Source of the DNA: JAGVSZ01 sp019137045
GTDB taxonomy: Bacteria > Pseudomonadota > Gammaproteobacteria > Burkholderiales > SG8-39
Assembly: GCA_046347635.1 (NCBI GenBank)
Contig: JAXMFT010000004.1
Coordinates: forward strand, 186,001 to 250,000
Length of the DNA stretch: 64,000 nt
Direction: 5' to 3'
Shown: piece by piece, positions 8,353-16,404 of the stretch
Layout of the letters: the number at the start of each line of letters is the position of its first letter
Numbering within the stretch: the first letter of the stretch is position 1
Program-made: the position numbers and the translations under genes
The notes under the pieces: generated by a model
The model's database searches: none
The model's input: only the letters and a program-made list of their open reading frames with translations
What the model was told of the DNA's origin: nothing

Positions 8353-9132
8353 ATGACCGCGCCGGCGCCGCTGAGGGTGTTCCTGGTCGACGACGAGCAG
8401 CCCGCGCGCGCGCGCATGCGGGAGGTGCTCGGCGACCTCGCCGCCGAGCTGCCGAACGTCGTGGTGGGCGAGGCGGCCACGGGCCAGGAGGCGCTCGGCA
8501 CGCTGCCGGCGGCCGCGCCCGACGTCGTGCTCGTCGACATCCACATGCCGCAGATGAGCGGCATGGAGTTCGCGCGCCACCTCGCGATCCTCGATGCGCC
8601 GCCGGCGGTGGTGTTCGTGACCGCGCACGACCAGTACGCGATCGAGGCGTTCGAGGTGAACGCGCTCGACTACCTGCTCAAGCCGGTGCGCGCGGCGCGG
8701 CTCGCGGGTGCGCTCGCGAAGGCGCGCGCCACCGGCGGGGTGCGGCGCGAGGCGGTCGACCGCGCCGCGGTGCAGGCGGGCCAGGTGCCGCGGCGCTTCT
8801 TCTCGATCGGCGAGCGCGGCAAGATCCTGCTCGTGAGCGTCGCCGACGTGGTGTACCTGAAGGCCGAGCTGAAGTACGTCACGGTGCGCACGGCCGACAG
8901 GGAGCACCTGCTGGAGGAGGCGCTGACCGGCCTCGAGCAGGAGTTCGCCGGCATCTTCGTGCGCATCCACCGCTCGTGCCTCGTCGCGCGCCGGCGCATC
9001 CGCGGGTTCGAGCGCGTGACCGACGAGGACGGCGAGGGGGCCGGCTGGGCGGTGATCCTCGACGGCGTGGCCGAGAAGCTGCCGGTCAGCCGGCGGCAGT
9101 GGCCCGCCGTGAAGGCGCTGGCGAACGGATGA
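8353..9132 (+). CDS. algR: LytTR-family response regulator AlgR
   Basis: Protein of 259 residues. The receiver domain spans residues 1-120, with phospho-acceptor Asp62 in VLVDIHMPQMSG, acidic DDEQ near the N-terminus and the Lys in YLLKPV. The C-terminal LytTR DNA-binding domain runs from about 145 to 250, including the strand IRIHRSCLVARRRI. It immediately follows its kinase algZ, and hemC-hemD lie just downstream as in Pseudomonas. Its stop at 9130-9132 is four bases from the stop of the convergent thioredoxin-fold gene. Confidence 0.92.
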   Translation: MTAPAPLRVFLVDDEQPARARMREVLGDLAAELPNVVVGEAATGQEALGTLPAAAPDVVLVDIHMPQMSGMEFARHLAILDAPPAVVFVTAHDQYAIEAFEVNALDYLLKPVRAARLAGALAKARATGGVRREAVDRAAVQAGQVPRRFFSIGERGKILLVSVADVVYLKAELKYVTVRTADREHLLEEALTGLEQEFAGIFVRIHRSCLVARRRIRGFERVTDEDGEGAGWAVILDGVAEKLPVSRRQWPAVKALANG

Positions 9133-9136
9133 GCCG

Positions 9137-9625
9137 CTATTGCGCGGCGAGCTTCGCCTGGGCCGCTTCGATGCGCCGTTCGAGCAGCCCGCCGTAGAGG
9201 TCGGCCGAGGCGATCCCGATCAGGGGGTCGGCGAGCGTCTCGCCGCGCGGGCCGAGGAAGACGACGTAGGGGACGATGCGCACCGTGCGCCCCCTGCCGA
9301 GCGCCGCGTGCGTCGTGGGGTGTCCGTCGAAGCCGACCACCGGCCGGCCGCTCTCGACGTCGATCTCGCGCACCAGCACCCGTTTCGCCGCGGCCGGATC
9401 CGCGTGCATCGGGCCGAGGAAGCCCGCGCGCACCTTGCGGCAGTAGGGGCAGTCCGTCGTGCCGTAGAGCACGACGATGACGCGGCCCGTCGCGCGCGCG
9501 GCCCGGCCGTCCGCGGCGAGGTCGCGCGCGTAGGGAATGGGCTGCGCAGCGGCGGCCGCGAAGGCGCACGATGCTAGAATCGCCGCGCATCCCCAGCGCA
9601 GCGCGCGCAGCGCGTTCACCGTCAT
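9137..9625 (-). CDS. Secreted thioredoxin-fold protein with CPYC motif
   Basis: Protein of 162 residues with a clear signal peptide (ALRALRWGCAAILASCAFAAAAAQ) and a thioredoxin-like core: IVVLYGTTDCPYCRKV puts a CPYC redox pair near residue 72, and the cis-proline strand is VRIVPYVVFLG. It is probably a periplasmic SoxW- or DsbE-like thiol protein; the substrate is unknown. It is inserted between algR and hemC, in the opposite direction, and diverges from hemC with start codons 12 bases apart. ATG 9625 is the only start giving a full signal sequence. Confidence 0.8.
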   Translation of the reverse strand: MTVNALRALRWGCAAILASCAFAAAAAQPIPYARDLAADGRAARATGRVIVVLYGTTDCPYCRKVRAGFLGPMHADPAAAKRVLVREIDVESGRPVVGFDGHPTTHAALGRGRTVRIVPYVVFLGPRGETLADPLIGIASADLYGGLLERRIEAAQAKLAAQ

Positions 9626-9637
9626 CCCGACCCCGCC

Positions 9638-10563
9638 TTGAAGTCTCCCGAGCGCATCGTCATCGCCTCGCGCGTGTCGCGCCTCGCCCTCTGGCAGGCC
9701 GGGCACGTGCGCGACGCCCTGGCGCGATTGTATCCGGCGTGCCGCGTCGAGATCCTCGGCCTCACCACCCGCGGCGACGAGATCCTCGACCGCTCGCTCG
9801 CCAAGATCGGCGGCAAGGGGCTGTTCGTCAAGGAGCTCGAGAACGCGCTCGAGGACGGCCGCGCGGACATCGCGGTGCACTCCGCGAAGGACGTGCCGAT
9901 GGACCTGCCGGCCGGCTTTGCGCTCGCCGCGTTCCTCGCGCGCGAGGACCCGCGCGACGCGCTGGTCTCGAACGCGCACGCCCGGCTCGCCGACCTGCCG
10001 GCCGGCGCGGTGGTCGGCACCTCCAGCCTGCGGCGCGAGGCGCAGCTGCGCGCGCGCTTTCCGGCGCTCGCGATCCGGCCGCTGCGCGGCAGTCTCGACA
10101 CGCGGCTCGCGAAGCTCGACCGGGGCGAGTACGCGGCGATCGTGCTGGCCGTCGCGGGCCTGAAGCGCCTCGGGCTCGGGGAGCGCATCCGCGCGCGATC
10201 CTCGCGCCGGAGGAGAGCCTGCCGGCGGTCGGGCAGGGCGCGCTGGCGGTCGAGTGCCGCGCCGACGCCCCCGAGCTCGCCGCCGCGCTCGCCCCTGCAC
10301 GATGCGGCCACGGGAGCCTGCGTGCGCGTGAGCGCGCGGCGAGCCGCGCGCTCGGCGGGAGCTGCACGCTCCCCCTGGCCGCGCACATGACGCTCGCCGG
10401 CGGCGTGCTCACGCTGCGCGGCCTGGTGGCGAGCCCGGACGGGACGCGCATCGCCCGGGGCGAGGTGCGCGGCGACGCGCACGCGCCCGAACTTGCCGGC
10501 GAGGCGCTCGCCGCCGCGCTGCGGGCGCAGGGCGCAGGCGAGATCCTCGCCCGCGTGCAATGA
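9638..10563 (+). pseudogene. hemC: Hydroxymethylbilane synthase HemC, frameshifted as read
   Basis: Porphobilinogen deaminase of the haem pathway. The TTG start at 9638 gives the expected N-terminus (IVIASRVSRLALWQAGHV); GGKGLFVKELE and HSAKDVPMDLP follow. The frame breaks near 10195 (GLGERIRA, then another frame reads ILAPEESLPAVGQGAL), near 10293 (LHDAATGACVR needs a third reading) and near 10327 (ERAASRALGGSCTLPLAAH with the dipyrromethane Cys). The stop at 10561-10563 overlaps the hemD ATG. Pieced together it is about 309 residues, normal for HemC. Each break lies in a C-run or GC-repeat with the protein sequence otherwise intact, so I favour sequence error over decay. Confidence 0.85.
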
Positions 10564-11326
10564 GCGCCGGACGCCTCGCCGGCCGCCGCATCGTGGTGAC
10601 GCGACCGGCCGGGCAGAACGAGGGGCTCGCGGCCCTCATCCGCGCCGCGGGCGGCGAGCCGATCGTCTTTCCGGTGCTGGAGATCCTCGACCTCGCGGAC
10701 ACGCGCGCGCTGGTCGCCGCGGTGGACCGGCTCGACGCCTACCGGCTCGCGGTGTTCATCAGCCCGAACGCCGTGGACAAGGCGCTGAACGTGGTGCGGG
10801 CGCGGCGCGACTGGCCGGCCCGGGGCTGCGCGCCGCGACGGTCGGCCGCGCGAGCGAAGGCGCTCGCGCGGCACGGCGTGCGCGACGTCATCGCGCCCGC
10901 GGGCCGCTTCGACAACGAGGCGCTGCTCGCCCTGCCCGCGCTGGCCGACGTGCGCGGGTGGCGCGTGGTCGTCTTCCGCGGCGACGGCGGCCGCGAGCTG
11001 CTCGGCGACACCCTGCGCGCGCGCGGCGCGACGGTGGACTACGTCGAGTGCTACCGGCGCGCGCGCCCCGACGCCGACGTCGGGCCGCTGCTCAAGCGCT
11101 GGGGCCGCGGCGAGATCGACGCGGTGGCGGTGAGCTCGAGCGAGGGGCTGCGCAACCTCTACGACATGCTGGGCAAGCTCGGGCAGGCGTGGCTCCGGCA
11201 CGCCGCTCTTCGCGCCGCACGCGCGCATCGCGGAGAACGCGCGCGCTCGGCTGCGAGCGGGTGATCGAGACCGGACCGGCGGACGAGGGGCTGTGCGCGG
11301 GCCTGGTCGCCTTTTTGGGACAATAG
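10560..11326 (+). pseudogene. hemD: Uroporphyrinogen-III synthase HemD, frameshifted as read
   Basis: Closes hydroxymethylbilane to uroporphyrinogen III. ATG at 10560 overlaps the hemC TGA. The N-terminus IVVTRPAGQNEGLAALIRAAGGEPIVFP (blocks IVVTRPAGQ and GGEPIVFPVLEI) and the middle AVSSSEGLRNLYDMLGKLG are typical. Four breaks are visible: near 10815 and 10862 (GLRAATVGRASE lies in another frame), near 11195 (TPLFAPHARIAENAR) and near 11252 (LGCERVIETGPADEGL, ending at TAG 11324). The rebuilt protein is about 255 residues, normal for HemD. Same interpretation as hemC. Confidence 0.82.
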
Positions 11327-11332
11327 CCCGCG

Positions 11333-12373
11333 ATGAGCGACGCGCCCGTTCCGGCTGTTCGCGCCCCGCGCGGCGAGGGGGGCGCCTGGATGCGCGCCGC
11401 GCTCGCCGTGCTCGCGGTCGCGGTCGCCGCGCTCGCCTGGGGCTGGTGGAGCGAGCGCGCCGCGCTCGCGGCGGTGCGCGCGGAGGTCGCGCAGCGGCAC
11501 TGCGCGACGCGGCGAGCGAGTCGAAGGAGGCGCGCGCCGTCGCGCGCGAGGCGCAGGACGCGCTGCGCGACGCGCACGCGAAGATCGGCGCGCTGGAGGC
11601 CGAGACAGCTCGAGTCGCAGAGCCAGCAGCTCGCGCTCGAGTCCCTCTACCAGGAGCTCTCGCGCTCGCGCGACGACTGGGTGCTCGCGGAGGTCGAGCA
11701 GACGCTCACCATCGCCGCGCGCGAGCTCCAGCTCGCCGGCAACGTGCGCGCCGCGCTCGCCGCGCTGCAGGCCGCGGACGCGCGCCTCGCGCGCTCCGAC
11801 CGCCCGCAGTTCCTCGGCCTGCGCAAGGTGATCGCGCGCGATATCGAGCGGCTCAAGGCCGCGCCGGACCTCGACATCGCCGGCATGACCGTGCGCATCG
11901 ACCAGGTGATCGCGGCGGTGGACCAGCTGCCGCTGCTCGTCGACGGCCGCCCGGGGGCGGCCGCACCCAAGCCGGAGGCGGGCGCGCCGGAGGCGGGCTG
12001 GTGGGACCGGTCCTGGCGCAAGGTGTGGGACGAGCTCAAGGGGCTCGTGCGCGTGCAGCGGCTCGACGCCGCCGACGCGTCCCTGCTCGCGCCCGAGAGC
12101 CGCTACTTCCTGCGCGAGAACCTCAAGCTGCGGCTCCTGCACGCCCGCCTCGCGCTGCTCCAGCGCGACGAGCAGGCGTTCCGCAGCGACGTGAAGGCGG
12201 CCCAGGGCTGGCTCACCCGGTACTTCGACACGCGCCAGAAGGCGGTCGCCGGCGCCGTCCAGACGCTCGGCCAGCTCAACGCGGTCGCGGTCACCGTGGA
12301 GCTGCCGACCATCGCCGACAGCCTGAACGCAGTGCGCACGTACAAGGCGCCGCGCGAGCGCGGCGGGAAGTAG
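11333..12373 (+). CDS. hemX: HemX-like membrane protein (internal compensated frameshift)
   Basis: Protein of 346 residues: one N-terminal membrane anchor (ALAVLAVAVAALAWGWW, residues about 23-40), a coiled coil, then a helical periplasmic region with LARSDRPQFLGLRKVIARD and SYFLRENLKLRLLHARLALL-like blocks (here RYFLRENLKLRLL). This matches HemX, a membrane protein linked to haem synthesis by gene position; it lacks methyltransferase motifs. Between about 11497 and 11606 the reading is Arg-rich, while the next frame gives a natural coiled coil (LRDAASESKEARAVAREAQ), so two compensating indels are likely. It follows hemD by 6 bases. Confidence 0.82.
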   Translation: MSDAPVPAVRAPRGEGGAWMRAALAVLAVAVAALAWGWWSERAALAAVRAEVAQRHCATRRASRRRRAPSRARRRTRCATRTRRSARWRPRQLESQSQQLALESLYQELSRSRDDWVLAEVEQTLTIAARELQLAGNVRAALAALQAADARLARSDRPQFLGLRKVIARDIERLKAAPDLDIAGMTVRIDQVIAAVDQLPLLVDGRPGAAAPKPEAGAPEAGWWDRSWRKVWDELKGLVRVQRLDAADASLLAPESRYFLRENLKLRLLHARLALLQRDEQAFRSDVKAAQGWLTRYFDTRQKAVAGAVQTLGQLNAVAVTVELPTIADSLNAVRTYKAPRERGGK

Positions 12374-12380
12374 CCGGCCG

Positions 12381-13545
12381 GTGCGCTGGCTCGTCACGTT
12401 CGTCGTCGTCGCCGCGCTCGCGGTCGCGTCCGCGCTCGCGGTGCGCTACGGCGAGGGCTACGCGCTGTTCGTCTACCCGCCCTGGCGGATCGAGGTCTCC
12501 CTCACGCTCCTCCTGCTCGCCGCGCTCGCGCTCTTCGCGCTGCTGTACGGCACGCTGCGGCTCGCCTCGCACGCGGCGCGCCTGCCCGGGCAGGTGGCCG
12601 CGTTCCGGCGCCGCACCCGCGCGCGCCGCGCGCACGAGGCGCTGCGGCAGGCGTGGCAGGCGCACATGGAGGGGCGCTTCGGCCGCGCGGGCTCGCGGGG
12701 CGCGTACGCGCTCGACGAGGCGCCCGGCATGGCGGCGCTGCTCGCGGCCCGCGCCGCGCGCGCGATGCGCGACCCGGTCCGGCGCGGGCGCTGGCTCGCG
12801 CGCGCGGCCGACGCGCCGAGGCGCGAAGCCGCGCCGCGCGCCTCGCCACCGAGGCCGAGGCGGCGGTGGACGAGCGCCGGTTCGAGCGCGCTGCTGCACG
12901 AGCTGCGCCACCGGGCCGCGCCACGCGGCGACGCTGCGCCTGCTGCTGCGGGCCGAGCAGGGGCTGCAGAACTGGGACGAGGTGCTGCGGCTCCTGCGCA
13001 TCCTCGAGAAGCGCGACGCGGTGCCGGCGGAGCTCGCCGCGCAGCTGCGCTCGACCGCGACGGTCGAGAACCTGCGCCGCAAGGCGCTCGACGCGGAGGC
13101 GCTCGCCGCGTATCTCGCGGCGCTGCCGGCGGCCGAGCGCGCGCGGCCGCGGGTCGCGGCGACGGCGGCGCGACTGTTCATCGACCTCGGCGCGTGCGAG
13201 CGCGCCCATCCGGTGATCCGCGCCGCGCTGGAGGCGCAGTGGTCGAGCGAGCTCGCCGCGCTCTACGGCGAGTGCCGCGGCAGCGACGATCTCGCGCGCA
13301 TCGAGCTGTGCGAGCGCTGGCTCGCGGACCACCCGCGCGACCCGGGGCTCCTGCTCGCGCTCGGGCGGCTGTGCGCGGGCCGCGAGCTGTGGGGCAAGGC
13401 GCAGAGCTACCTGGACGCGAGCCTCTCGGCCCAGCCCTCGCGCGCGGCGCACGTCGAGCTCGCGCGGCTCATGGAGCGCATCGGCCGCGACGCGGACGCG
13501 AACCGGCACTATCGGGCCGCCGCCGATCCGAAGCTGCCGGCCTGA
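12381..13545 (+). pseudogene. hemY: HemY-like TPR membrane protein, frameshifted as read
   Basis: Haem-operon protein of about 388 residues with two N-terminal membrane helices (WLVTFVVVAALAVASALAV and VSLTLLLLAALALFALLYG) and a cytoplasmic TPR region ending in LARLMERIGRDADANRHYRAAA, all typical of HemY. The GTG start at 12381 follows hemX by 7 bases. The frame breaks near 12818, 12888 and 12913; the intended reading is ATEAEAAVDERRFER, then LLHELR, then TGPRHAATLRLLLRAEQGL, ending at TGA 13543-13545. The function of HemY in Proteobacteria is structural or regulatory and not enzymatically defined. Confidence 0.82.
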
Positions 13546-13639
13546 GGCCGGGGCCGCGCGTCCGCGGCATGCGCGGGCATTGCGCGCAGGGCCGGAGCAA
13601 GGCACCATGCGCCCCCTCGACCCCAGGAGGAGCCCGACC

Positions 13640-14422
13640 ATGCTGAGCGACGCCGACCGCAAGAAGGCCGCCCAATCCCTGCTGCAGGCGCTGCGCGACA
13701 GGCAGCCGATCGTGCAGCTCTCCAAGACCTACCCCGAGATCACGATCGAGGACGCGTACGCCATCCAGAGCCTGGTGAACGAGGCGAAGGTCGGCGCGGG
13801 CGCGAAGGTGCGCGGGCACAAGGTCGGGCTCACGTCGAAGGCGATGCAGGCGTCCTCGCAGATCGACGAGCCGGACTACGGCGTTCTGATGGCCGACATG
13901 TTCCACGACGACGGCGCGATCCTGAAGCACGCGGACTTCTGCGTGCCGCGCGTGGAGCTCGAGCTCGGGTTCGTGCTCGGCAAGCGGCTCAAGGGGCCGG
14001 GCGTCGGCCTGCTCGACGTGCTCGCCGCCACCGAGTGGGTGGTGCCGTCGATCGAGGTGATCGACGCGCGCGTGCAGAACCCGCGCAAGATCTTCGACAC
14101 GGTCGCGGACAACGGCGCGGCGGCCGCGGTCGTGATCGGCGGGCGCCCGGTGCGGCCGACCGACGTGGACCTGCGCTGGGTCGGCGGAATCATGTACCGC
14201 AACGGCGACATCGAGGAGACCGGGATCGCCGCGGGCGTGCTCGGGCATCCCGCGCTCGGCATCGCCTGGCTCGCGAACAAGGTCGGGCGCTTCGGCACCG
14301 CGCTCGAGCCGGGCCACTTCACCCTCTCGGGCTCGTTCATCCGCCCGGTGTGGGCGAACAAGGGCGACACGCTGCGCGCGGACTTCGGCCCGCTCGGGAC
14401 GATCGGGGTGCAGTTCGTCTGA
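13640..14422 (+). CDS. hpaH: 2-oxo-hept-4-ene-1,7-dioate hydratase (HpaH/HpcG family)
   Basis: Protein of 260 residues in the MhpD/DmpH/HpaH hydratase-decarboxylase family. Long blocks match HpaH: GHKVGLTSKAMQASSQI, PDYGVLMADMF, metal-ligand Glu in VELELGFVL, RKIFDTVADNGAAA, GIAAGVLGHPALGIAWLANK. It hydrates the linear dienoate formed in homoprotocatechuate (4-hydroxyphenylacetate) meta-cleavage. No other hpa genes are nearby, so it may act on a related vinylpyruvate; 4-oxalocrotonate decarboxylase is the main alternative. ATG 13640 has an ideal AGGAGG at 13625-13630 and is preferred to an upstream in-frame start. Confidence 0.8.
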   Translation: MLSDADRKKAAQSLLQALRDRQPIVQLSKTYPEITIEDAYAIQSLVNEAKVGAGAKVRGHKVGLTSKAMQASSQIDEPDYGVLMADMFHDDGAILKHADFCVPRVELELGFVLGKRLKGPGVGLLDVLAATEWVVPSIEVIDARVQNPRKIFDTVADNGAAAAVVIGGRPVRPTDVDLRWVGGIMYRNGDIEETGIAAGVLGHPALGIAWLANKVGRFGTALEPGHFTLSGSFIRPVWANKGDTLRADFGPLGTIGVQFV

Positions 14423-14439
14423 GCGCGTCCCGGCGCGCG

Positions 14440-15117
14440 CTAGCGGCGCCGGAAGACGAGGTCCCACACGCCGTGCCCGAGGCGCGCGCCGCGCGCCTCG
14501 AACTTCGTGAGCGGGCGCGACTCGGGTCGCGCCGCGAATCCGTTGGCGGTGTTCTCGAGCAGCGGCTCGGCCGACAGCACCTCGAGCATCTGCACCGCGT
14601 AGTCCTCCCAGTCGGTCGCCGCGTGCAGCGTCGCCCCCGGCTTCATGCGCGTCGCGAGGAGACGGACGAACTCGGGCTGGAGGAGGCGGCGCTTGTGGTG
14701 GCGCTTCTTGGGCCACGGGTCGGGGAAGAAGACGTGCACGCCGTCGAGCGTGTCGGGCGCGATCATCCGCTCGACCACCTCGACCGCGTCGTGCTGGATG
14801 ACGCGCACGTTCCTGAGGCCGAGCGTCTGGATGCGGCGCAGCAGCGCGCCGACGCCCGGGCCGTGCACCTCGACGCCGAGGTAGTCGGTGCCCGGATGCG
14901 CCGCGGCGAGCAGCGCCGTGGTCTCGCCCATGCCGAACCCGATCTCCAGGATTTTCGGTGCGTGGCGCCCGAACGCGCGCTCGAGGTCGAGCGGCGCGGG
15001 GGAGAAGGCGATGCCCCAGCGCGGCATCAGCTCGGCCACCGCGCGCGCCTGCGCGGCGGTCGTGCGCCCCTGGCGCAGGACGTAGCTGCGGATCGAGCGG
15101 CGCTCCGCCTCGGTCAT
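14440..15117 (-). CDS. trmB: tRNA (guanine-N7)-methyltransferase TrmB
   Basis: Class I methyltransferase of 225 residues that forms m7G46 in tRNA. SAM-binding motif ILEIGFGMGETTALLA lies near residue 58, followed by YLGVEVHGPGVGALL and the catalytic and RNA-binding block VHVFFPDPWPKKRHHKRRL. The ending ESRPLTKFEARGARLGHGVWDLVF is characteristic. It is last in a minus-strand set thiS-thiG-trmB with a 22-base gap after thiG. Confidence 0.96.
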   Translation of the reverse strand: MTEAERRSIRSYVLRQGRTTAAQARAVAELMPRWGIAFSPAPLDLERAFGRHAPKILEIGFGMGETTALLAAAHPGTDYLGVEVHGPGVGALLRRIQTLGLRNVRVIQHDAVEVVERMIAPDTLDGVHVFFPDPWPKKRHHKRRLLQPEFVRLLATRMKPGATLHAATDWEDYAVQMLEVLSAEPLLENTANGFAARPESRPLTKFEARGARLGHGVWDLVFRRR

Positions 15118-15139
15118 GCGCGGCGGCGCCGGGGCGGAC

Positions 15140-15964
15140 TCAGGACTGCGGCTGGATGAGGCCGGTGGTGGGCGAGCTCGGCGCCGCGGCGTAGAGCTTC
15201 TTCGGCATGCGGCCGGCGCGGAAGGCCTCGCGTCCCGCTTCGACCGCCTTGCGCATGGCCTGCGCCATCAGCACCGGGTCCTGCGCCTTCGCGACCGCGG
15301 TGTTCATCAGCACCGCGTCGCAGCCGAGCTCCAGCGCGATCGCGGCGTCGGAGGCGGTGCCGACGCCGGCGTCGACGACCACCGGCACGCCTGCCTTCTC
15401 CAGGATGAGCTGCAGGTTCCACGGGTTCAGGATGCCCATGCCCGAGCCGATCAGCGAGGCGAGCGGCATCACCGCGACGCAGCCGATCGCCTCCAGCTCC
15501 CTGGCGACGATCGGGTCGTCGCTCGTGTAGACCATCACCTTGAAGCCGTCCTGCACCAGGGTGCGCGCCGCGGCGAGCGTCTCCACGACGTTGGGGAAGA
15601 GCGTGTGCGGGTCGCCGAGCACTTCGAGCTTCACCAGGTCGTGGCCGTCGAGCAGCTCGCGCGCGAGGCGCAGCGTGCGCACCGCGTCCTCGGCGCTGTA
15701 GCAGCCCGCGGTGTTCGGCAGGTAGGTGTACTGCGACGGCGGCAGCGCGTCGAGGAGCGAGGGCTCGTGCGCGTTCTGGCCGATGTTCGTGCGCCGGATG
15801 GCGACGGTGACGATCTCCGCCCCGCTCGCCTCGACCGCGCGGCGCGTCTCGTCGAAGTCCCGGTACTTGCCGGTGCCGATCAGCAGGCGCGACGAATAGG
15901 CCTTGCCGGCGATGACGAGCGGGTCGCCGGCGAGGTGGCCGGGCGCTTTGGCGGGAGCGTTCAT
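15140..15964 (-). CDS. thiG: Thiazole synthase ThiG
   Basis: Makes the thiazole phosphate of thiamine from DXP, dehydroglycine and ThiS-thiocarboxylate. It has 274 residues. Markers are the N-terminal SRLLIGTGKYRDF, VTVAIRRTN, the catalytic Lys region VKLEVLGDPHTLFPN and the TIM-barrel phosphate site PVVVDAGVGTASDAA. ATG 15964 has an AGGAAA ribosome site and lies 13 bases after thiS, its sulfur-carrier partner. Confidence 0.97.
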   Translation of the reverse strand: MNAPAKAPGHLAGDPLVIAGKAYSSRLLIGTGKYRDFDETRRAVEASGAEIVTVAIRRTNIGQNAHEPSLLDALPPSQYTYLPNTAGCYSAEDAVRTLRLARELLDGHDLVKLEVLGDPHTLFPNVVETLAAARTLVQDGFKVMVYTSDDPIVARELEAIGCVAVMPLASLIGSGMGILNPWNLQLILEKAGVPVVVDAGVGTASDAAIALELGCDAVLMNTAVAKAQDPVLMAQAMRKAVEAGREAFRAGRMPKKLYAAAPSSPTTGLIQPQS

Positions 15965-15977
15965 GGGAATTTCCTGG

Positions 15978-16181
15978 TCAGCCGCCGCCCACGGCGACGA
16001 CGATCTCGAGCCGGTCGCCGTCGACGAGCGGGGTGTCGGCGTAGCGGCTGCGCGGCACGATCTCGCCGTTGCGCTCGACCGCGACCTTCTTGCCGGCGAG
16101 CGCGAGCGCGTCGAGCAGGCGGGCGAGGTCGAGCGGCGCGGGGAAGCCGCGCGGCTCGCCGTTGATGGACAGCTGGATCAC
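15978..16181 (-). CDS. thiS: Sulfur carrier protein ThiS
   Basis: Ubiquitin-fold sulfur carrier of 67 residues that ends in Gly-Gly(-Gly), the C-terminus activated as acyl-adenylate by ThiF. The fold starts IQLSINGEPR from a GTG at 16181. A second in-frame GTG at 16223 would add 14 unconserved residues. RNGEIVPRSRYADTPLVDGDRLEIV matches the family. TAGAAT lies at 16219-16214 on the minus strand, 32 bases before the chosen start, which also favours the shorter form. Confidence 0.92.
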   Translation of the reverse strand: MIQLSINGEPRGFPAPLDLARLLDALALAGKKVAVERNGEIVPRSRYADTPLVDGDRLEIVVAVGGG

Positions 16182-16331
16182 GAGGGGTTGCGGCGAAGCG
16201 GGCGCTCGCGGGAATTCTAGCACCGGGGATCCGGAACCCCGCTGCGGGGGTGTCGATCCGCTTTACGTATTGCGTTGCGGGATTTTGCGGATGCGCGCCA
16301 ACTCGTTGATGGCGCAGCGGGTGGGGCGATC

Positions 16332-16345
16332 GGAACGGAGTTTGC
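16332..16345 (+). promoter_or_regulatory. Weak sigma-54-like -24/-12 site before the PEP-CTERM esterase
   Basis: GG at 16332-16333 and GC at 16344-16345 have the obligatory 10-base spacing. The -12 side TTTGCTT is good; the -24 side CGGAAC deviates from TGGCAC. It lies about 60 bases before the ATG. PEP-CTERM genes in other species are often under sigma-54 and PrsR, which gives the site some context. The remainder of 16224-16404 shows no clear feature. Confidence 0.3.
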
Positions 16346-16404
16346 TTCACGTTCCCGTTCGCCCGGAGAACGAGAAAACGGGCCACTTCCCGAAGGAGAA
16401 GACC

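Noticed and set aside
9638..10390. A short, 250-residue HemC as a real product
   Set aside because: After about residue 185 the frame turns into Arg/Ser-rich sequence while the conserved HemC C-terminus continues in other frames.
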